A stretch of 8,752 nucleotides of DNA, from contig JBEDND010000236.1 in NCBI GenBank assembly GCA_041170785.1, forward strand, positions 1-8,752. Direction: 5' to 3'. Of this stretch, positions 4,912-8,752 are shown one piece after another. The translations under genes were made by a program, and so were the position numbers. How positions within the stretch are numbered: position 1 is the stretch's first letter; each line of letters starts with the position of its first letter. The stretch is from REEB481 sp041170785. Lineage in GTDB: Bacteria > Bacteroidota > Bacteroidia > NS11-12g > UBA955. The notes beneath the pieces were generated by a model that did no database searches, was not told where the DNA came from, and saw nothing but the letters and a program-made list of their open reading frames with translations.

Positions 4912-6825
4912 TTAATACGCCCGCATATTCACCCCTTCCAGGTAATACAGCAAACTGCGGTTGGCCACTTTATTGCCGCCGGGTGTCGGGTAATCGCCGG
5001 TGAAATACCAGTCGCCGCGGTGTTCCGGGCTGGCCTGGTGCAGGTTCTCCACGGTCTGATACACAATTTCCACTTCGGCATTGATTTCTTCCGCTACCAC
5101 AATTTCCGCAACCTTTTTTGATATGTCTTCATCGCTCAGACCGGCGTAGATGTCCTTCACCACGTTGCGCTGTTCCGTTGCCGGCTTCTGCAGTTCTTCC
5201 AGCACCTGTTGGTGCGCCTGTTCCAGTAAGGCCGCTTCCCCGCGTTCCCTGCGCAGCGCAATCGCCGCCTGAAACGCCACGAAATCCGCCAGCTTGCTCA
5301 TGTCAATACCGTAGCAATCCGGGTAGCGGATCTGCGGCGCCGAAGAAACCATGACAATCTTCTTCGGCTCCAGGCGGTCGAGGATGCGCAGGATGCTGTT
5401 ACGCAGCGTGGTTCCCCGCACAATGCTGTCGTCCACAATCACCAGCGTATCCGTATGTGGCCGCACCACCCCGTAAGTCACGTCGTACACATGCCCCACC
5501 AGGTCGGCGCGGTCGTTGTCGTTGGTGATGAAGGTGCGCATCTTGCCGTCCTTAATCAGGATTTTCTCACGGCGCAGCACCCAGTGCATCACCTCATCCA
5601 GGCGTTGCTTCAGGCCGGGGTCGTTGTTCAGTCCTTCGCCTTCCACCACCTTTTGCAACACTTCCTGCTGCGTGCGGTGCACGTATGCATTCACGCCGTC
5701 CACCAGACCGTAAAAGGCCGTGGCAGCCGTATTCGGCACATAGCTGAACACGGTATTGTTTACGTCGTAGCCGATTTTTTCCAGGATGGGTTCTGCCAGT
5801 AGCTCGCCCAGTTTTTTGCGTTCACTATAGATTTCGGGGTCGTTGCCGCGGCTGAAATAAATACGCTCAAAGGAGCAGGATTTACGTTCCCCCGGTGGGA
5901 GGATGTTCACCTCGCGGAAATCGCCGGTATGTTTGATGATGAGTGCGTTGCCCGGGCCAAGTTCCTTCACCTGTTCGGTGCTCAGGTTGAAACAGGTCAT
6001 GATGGCCGCACGTTCGCTGGCAGCCACCAGGATTTCTTCGTCGGCGTACCAGTAACTCGGACGGATGCCGTTCGGGTCGCGGATGATGTACGCATCGCCG
6101 TGGCCAATCATGCCGGCCATGTTGTAGCCGCCGTCCAGGTCGCGGAACGAGCGCTTCAGGATGCGTTCCAGATCCATTTCCTGCTTGATGCGCTCAGTGA
6201 TTTCGAGGTTGCTCAGCCCTAGTTCCTTGTAGTGGTCGAAGATGCGCTGATTCTCTTCATCAATAAAATGCCCGATTTTTTCGAGCATGGTCACGTTGTC
6301 GCTTTGTTCTTTCGGCTGCTGGCCCAGTTCCACCAGTTTCTGAAACAGTTCATCCACATTGGTGAGGTTGTAATTGCCGGCGGCCACCAGGTTGCGGCAC
6401 ATCCAGTTGTTCTGGCGCAGGAAGGGATGGATGTTTTCCAGGCTGTTTCCGCCGTGGGTACCGTAGCGCAGGTGGCCCAGCAGCAGTTCCCCGCCGAAGG
6501 CAAACTCGCGGCGAAGCAGGTCGGTATTTTCTTGCGCTTCCGGACTCAGCTGATCCCAGGCTTTGCGCACTTCATTGAAAATATCGGCTACGGCGTTGGA
6601 TGCATTGCTGCGCTTGCGCGCGATGTAGCGGTTGCCGTAATCCGGGTTCAGTTTGATGACCCCAATCCCGGCGCCATCCTGACCCCGGTTCAGTTGTTTG
6701 GCCATGAGAAACTGCAGCTTCTTGAGGCCGTACAAGGGAGTTCCGTATTTTTCGCGGTAGAAGTCCAGAGGCTTGCGGAGGCGGATAAACGCCACGCCGC
6801 ATTCGTGTTTGATGGAATCGCTCAT
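4912..6825 (-). CDS. purF: Amidophosphoribosyltransferase, long Bacteroidota form (class II glutamine amidotransferase + PRTase)
   Basis: This 637-residue cytosolic enzyme should make 5-phosphoribosylamine from PRPP and glutamine, the first committed step of purine synthesis. The start at 6825 (MSDSIKHECGVAF) puts the N-terminal nucleophile at Cys9 after a short propeptide, as in Bacillus PurF; a TTG eight codons upstream is less likely. Glutaminase blocks: NRGQDGAG (46-53), GHLRYGTHG (117-125), and GNYNLTN with Asn151. The PRPP loop IVDDSIVRGTT is at 463-473. A C-terminal extension ends with WYFTGDYPTPGG. E. coli PurF has 505 residues; the extra length and mid-protein inserts fit the Bacteroidota long form. 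At the oxyanion position, where HNG is usual, the sequence is GNY, so Tyr replaces Gly. A second, shorter PurF may exist elsewhere, so this could be a paralogue. It stands alone as a single gene. Confidence 0.85.
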   Translation of the reverse strand: MSDSIKHECGVAFIRLRKPLDFYREKYGTPLYGLKKLQFLMAKQLNRGQDGAGIGVIKLNPDYGNRYIARKRSNASNAVADIFNEVRKAWDQLSPEAQENTDLLRREFAFGGELLLGHLRYGTHGGNSLENIHPFLRQNNWMCRNLVAAGNYNLTNVDELFQKLVELGQQPKEQSDNVTMLEKIGHFIDEENQRIFDHYKELGLSNLEITERIKQEMDLERILKRSFRDLDGGYNMAGMIGHGDAYIIRDPNGIRPSYWYADEEILVAASERAAIMTCFNLSTEQVKELGPGNALIIKHTGDFREVNILPPGERKSCSFERIYFSRGNDPEIYSERKKLGELLAEPILEKIGYDVNNTVFSYVPNTAATAFYGLVDGVNAYVHRTQQEVLQKVVEGEGLNNDPGLKQRLDEVMHWVLRREKILIKDGKMRTFITNDNDRADLVGHVYDVTYGVVRPHTDTLVIVDDSIVRGTTLRNSILRILDRLEPKKIVMVSSAPQIRYPDCYGIDMSKLADFVAFQAAIALRRERGEAALLEQAHQQVLEELQKPATEQRNVVKDIYAGLSDEDISKKVAEIVVAEEINAEVEIVYQTVENLHQASPEHRGDWYFTGDYPTPGGNKVANRSLLYYLEGVNMRAY

Positions 6826-6844
6826 TGGGATGCCGGCGCGGTGG

Positions 6845-6852
6845 CACAATTA
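6845..6852 (-). promoter_or_regulatory. Possible -7 box of purF
   Basis: On the minus strand TAATTGTG (6852-6845) matches TAnnTTTG with one mismatch and ends 19 nt before the ATG at 6825. No clear TTG is found at the usual distance upstream. It overlaps the alternative TTG start at 6849, which is another reason to prefer 6825. Confidence 0.3.
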
Positions 6853-6902
6853 CAATCGGGGAAAGGGACTTGTGCAGGAAAGTTTGGTTGGATGTTGGTT
6901 GA

Positions 6903-6977
6903 GCGTAATGGTGGCTGAGCGGAGTCGAAGCCGACCATTACGCATATCCTCGGCGGCTTCGGCTCCGCTCAGCCACC
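6903..6977. repeat. Two mutually exclusive hairpins between purF and the lipoprotein gene
   Basis: Hairpin A pairs GCGTAATGGT (6903-6912) with ACCATTACGC (6934-6943), a perfect 10-bp stem. It is extended by GGCT/AGCC (6913-6916 with 6929-6932) around a one-base bulge. Hairpin B pairs the 23 bases at 6910-6932 with 6955-6977, differing at one position that becomes a G-U pair in a plus-strand transcript. The two share 6910-6932, so only one can form at a time. The right arm of B is the first unit of the 43-bp tandem repeat. Confidence 0.7.
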
Positions 6978-7063
6978 GGTTGGGTTTTGTGTTCCTTGGC
7001 TTCGACTACGCTCAGCCACCGGTTGGGTTTCGTGTTCTTTGGCTTCAGCTTCGCTCAGCCACC
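6955..7063 (+). repeat. 43-bp tandem repeat, two full units plus a 23-bp partial third
   Basis: Units start at 6955, 6998 and 7041, exactly 43 bases apart. Each begins with a 23-base core: GGCTTC, a variable part, then CGCTCAGCCACC. The first two are followed by a 20-base spacer starting GGTTGGGTTT and ending in GTGTTC-TT; the third core runs straight into unique sequence. Cores differ at two to four positions. An inverted core lies at 6910-6932. The array ends 24 bases before the -7 box of the downstream lipoprotein gene. Confidence 0.85.
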
Positions 7064-7087
7064 GTTCAACGAACACCCATATTCAAC

Positions 7088-7095
7088 TATTTTTG
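7088..7095 (+). promoter_or_regulatory. Bacteroidota-type -7 box of the lipoprotein gene
   Basis: TATTTTTG matches TAnnTTTG perfectly and ends 7 bases before the ATG at 7103. The -33 element is poor: TTC at 7065-7067 has the right distance (20 nt). Transcription would begin almost at the start codon, giving a nearly leaderless mRNA with no Shine-Dalgarno sequence. Confidence 0.5.
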
Positions 7096-7102
7096 ACCTC
7101 AA

Positions 7103-8752
7103 ATGCGACGTTCCTGTTATCTGGCAATCATCGGACTGCTGGCCGGCTGCTCCGGAAAGAAATCCGAAGAAAAAGGACCTGTGCTGTTCACGGCCATGAG
7201 TGCCGAACAAACCGGTATTACCTTCAGCAACCAACTGAACTTCAGCGATTCGGTGCACATCTTCCTCGACCAATACCTGTTTAATGGTGGCGGCGTGGCC
7301 GCCGGTGATGTGAACAACGACGGCCGTTGCGACCTGTTCTTCACCGGAAACCAGGGCGGCTGCAAACTGTATCTCAACCAGGGCGATTTCAAGTTCAAGG
7401 ATGTGACCGCAACCTCAGGCATCAGCACTCCCGGCTGGTGCACAGGCACGAGCATGACCGATGTGAACAACGACGGATTTCTGGACATCTACGTATGCCG
7501 CAGCGCCAACCAGATGCCCGTGAACATCAAAGCCGGCGAACTCCGCAACCTGCTGTTCATCAACAAGGGCGACGGAACCTTCACCGAACAGTCGGAAGCC
7601 CTCGGATTGAACGGCCTGGAATACTCTAGCCACGGTACCTTTTTCGACATGGAAAACGACGGCGACCTGGACCTCTACGTGGCCAACCACCCATTTAACT
7701 GGGCCATCAACATGGATAAGCCATACCGCCGCGAAGACAATTACAACGATACCTTCACCAACAGTCTTTGGGAAAATACCGGCAAGGGCTTCAAGAACAT
7801 CACCAAAAAAGCCGGTGTGTCCAGTTACAGCTTTGGTCTGGCCGTGTCTGCCGCCGATTTGGATCAGGATGGCCTGCAGGATTTATACGTGAGCAATGAC
7901 TACGAATACCCCGATTTTGTATGGAAGAATAAGGGCAATGGCAGTTTTGAAGATGTGTGCCGCAGCTGGTTTCGGCATACGTCTTTCTACAGCATGGGCA
8001 ACGACCTCGGCGATGTAAACAACGATGCGCTGCCCGATGTGGTCACCGTGGACATGCTTCCGCCCGACAATTACCGCAAGAAAACCCAGGTAGGCCCCCT
8101 CAACTGGGACCGCTACAGCATGCGCGTGGCCAACGGCTACGGTGAGCAGTTCATGCGCAATACGCTGCAGATCAACAACGGCAACGGGAGCTTCAGCGAC
8201 ATGGCCTGTCTGGCGGGTGTAGCAGAAACCGACTGGAGCTGGAGTCCGCTCTTGGCCGATTACGACAACGATGGCAAGAACGACCTGTTCATCAGCAACG
8301 GCTACTACCGCGACTACAACGACCTGGATTACATCAACTATAAAGTAGAACAGTTCCGCAAGCTGAACATGGACAACTTTAAAGGCTTCAAACAAGGCTA
8401 TTACCTGAAGTTCGCCAATGAGATGCCTTATAAGAAGCTGAAGAACTTCGCCTTCCGCAACAAAAACGGTGTGCAGTTTGAAGATGTGTCTTCGGCCTGG
8501 GGCCTCGACTTTGAAGGCTTCAGCAACGGAGCCGCATACGCCGATTTGGACAACGACGGTGACCTGGATCTGGTGGTGAACAACCTCGCCGAGCCGCCTT
8601 CCGTGTACCGCAACAACGCCGATGCGAAGAAAGACCACTTCCTGCGTATTCAATTCCGCGGCAGGCAGAGCAACCGCCTGGGCCTGGGTTGTAAGGTTTT
8701 GGCGGAAACCGATAGCGGCAGGATGTACCGCGAACTCACGCTGAGCCACGGG
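7103..8752 (+). CDS. FG-GAP/VCBS-repeat lipoprotein with ASPIC/UnbV start (CRTAC1-like; 3' end outside window)
   Basis: The first 550 codons are present and the frame is open to the last base. The N-terminus is a lipoprotein signal (MRRSCYLAIIGLLAGC; lipobox LAGC, acylated Cys16) followed by a charged SGKKSEEK that may favour surface export. Seven calcium-type Asp-x-Asp/Asn-x-Asp-Gly repeats begin at Asp69, 120, 182, 252, 304, 386 and 481 (for example DVNNDGRCDL, DYDNDGKNDL, DLDNDGDLDL); the fifth reads DVNNDALPDV and lacks the Gly. Such repeats build a beta-propeller. The last visible residues, from about 533, look like the start of an ASPIC/UnbV domain. Relatives in Bacteroidota are usually about 1100 residues, so roughly half is seen. 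They are thought to act in surface binding of glycans or proteins, but the ligand here is unknown. The gene is divergent from purF. Confidence 0.9.
   Translation, partial: MRRSCYLAIIGLLAGCSGKKSEEKGPVLFTAMSAEQTGITFSNQLNFSDSVHIFLDQYLFNGGGVAAGDVNNDGRCDLFFTGNQGGCKLYLNQGDFKFKDVTATSGISTPGWCTGTSMTDVNNDGFLDIYVCRSANQMPVNIKAGELRNLLFINKGDGTFTEQSEALGLNGLEYSSHGTFFDMENDGDLDLYVANHPFNWAINMDKPYRREDNYNDTFTNSLWENTGKGFKNITKKAGVSSYSFGLAVSAADLDQDGLQDLYVSNDYEYPDFVWKNKGNGSFEDVCRSWFRHTSFYSMGNDLGDVNNDALPDVVTVDMLPPDNYRKKTQVGPLNWDRYSMRVANGYGEQFMRNTLQINNGNGSFSDMACLAGVAETDWSWSPLLADYDNDGKNDLFISNGYYRDYNDLDYINYKVEQFRKLNMDNFKGFKQGYYLKFANEMPYKKLKNFAFRNKNGVQFEDVSSAWGLDFEGFSNGAAYADLDNDGDLDLVVNNLAEPPSVYRNNADAKKDHFLRIQFRGRQSNRLGLGCKVLAETDSGRMYRELTLSHG

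Noticed and set aside
6826..6849. Upstream TTG start for purF adding eight residues
   Set aside because: The TTG overlaps the likely -7 box, and the ATG at 6825 gives the short propeptide before the catalytic Cys expected for the family.
5118..6918. Plus-strand frames up to 228 codons opposite purF
   Set aside because: They are shadows of the PurF frame with composition-driven sequence and no recognisable domain.
6955..7063. CRISPR array
   Set aside because: There are only three imperfect units, the spacers are near-identical rather than unique, and no cas genes are present.
7883..8749. 288-codon minus-strand frame opposite the lipoprotein gene
   Set aside because: It is antisense to a frame with seven Asp-rich repeats. 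The repeated Asp codons produce Val-rich antisense protein without domains.

Overview
The window looks like chromosomal DNA of a Bacteroidota member, plausibly a Chitinophagales or Sphingobacteriales relative. The evidence is a long-form amidophosphoribosyltransferase of the Bacteroidota type, a large FG-GAP/ASPIC lipoprotein, a subtilase with a long insert between its catalytic Asp and His, and Bacteroidota-type -7 boxes (TAnnTTTG) close to start codons. No Shine-Dalgarno sequence is obvious at the main starts. The genus is not determinable from the sequence alone.

Layout. Bases 1-1458 (minus) are a secreted S8 subtilase whose C-terminal end lies outside the window. Bases 1459-1762 hold its promoter and two REP-like palindromes. 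Bases 1763-4552 are an AT-richer accessory island on the plus strand. A spot count gives 25 of 60 G+C at 2341-2400 against 40 of 60 at 601-660. The island holds in order: an intact DUF433 antitoxin, a truncated DUF5615 PIN-like toxin, a 24-residue stub of a type ISP restriction-modification protein, a RAMA-domain gene with an in-frame TAA, an intact MntA-type nucleotidyltransferase antitoxin, its HEPN toxin with an in-frame TAG, and a frameshifted BRO-N gene. Bases 4553-4911 have no gene but carry more palindromes. Bases 4912-6825 (minus) are purF. Bases 6826-7102 separate two divergent genes and contain a 43-bp tandem repeat with a large inverted copy. Bases 7103-8752 (plus) are the first 550 codons of a VCBS/FG-GAP lipoprotein that runs off the window.

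How it fits together. The peptidase, PurF and the lipoprotein look like ordinary resident genes. The middle is a decaying defence and toxin-antitoxin island flanked on both sides by TGTCAT...ATGACA palindromes. In both toxin-antitoxin modules the antitoxin frame is intact and the toxin is broken, and the restriction-type and BRO-N genes are broken too. The most interesting protein is the RAMA-domain gene: the N-terminal part may be a PD-(D/E)XK-like nuclease fold (inference), which would make intact relatives candidates for a single-gene system that senses modified DNA. All calls come from reading the sequence and family knowledge; no database search was run.
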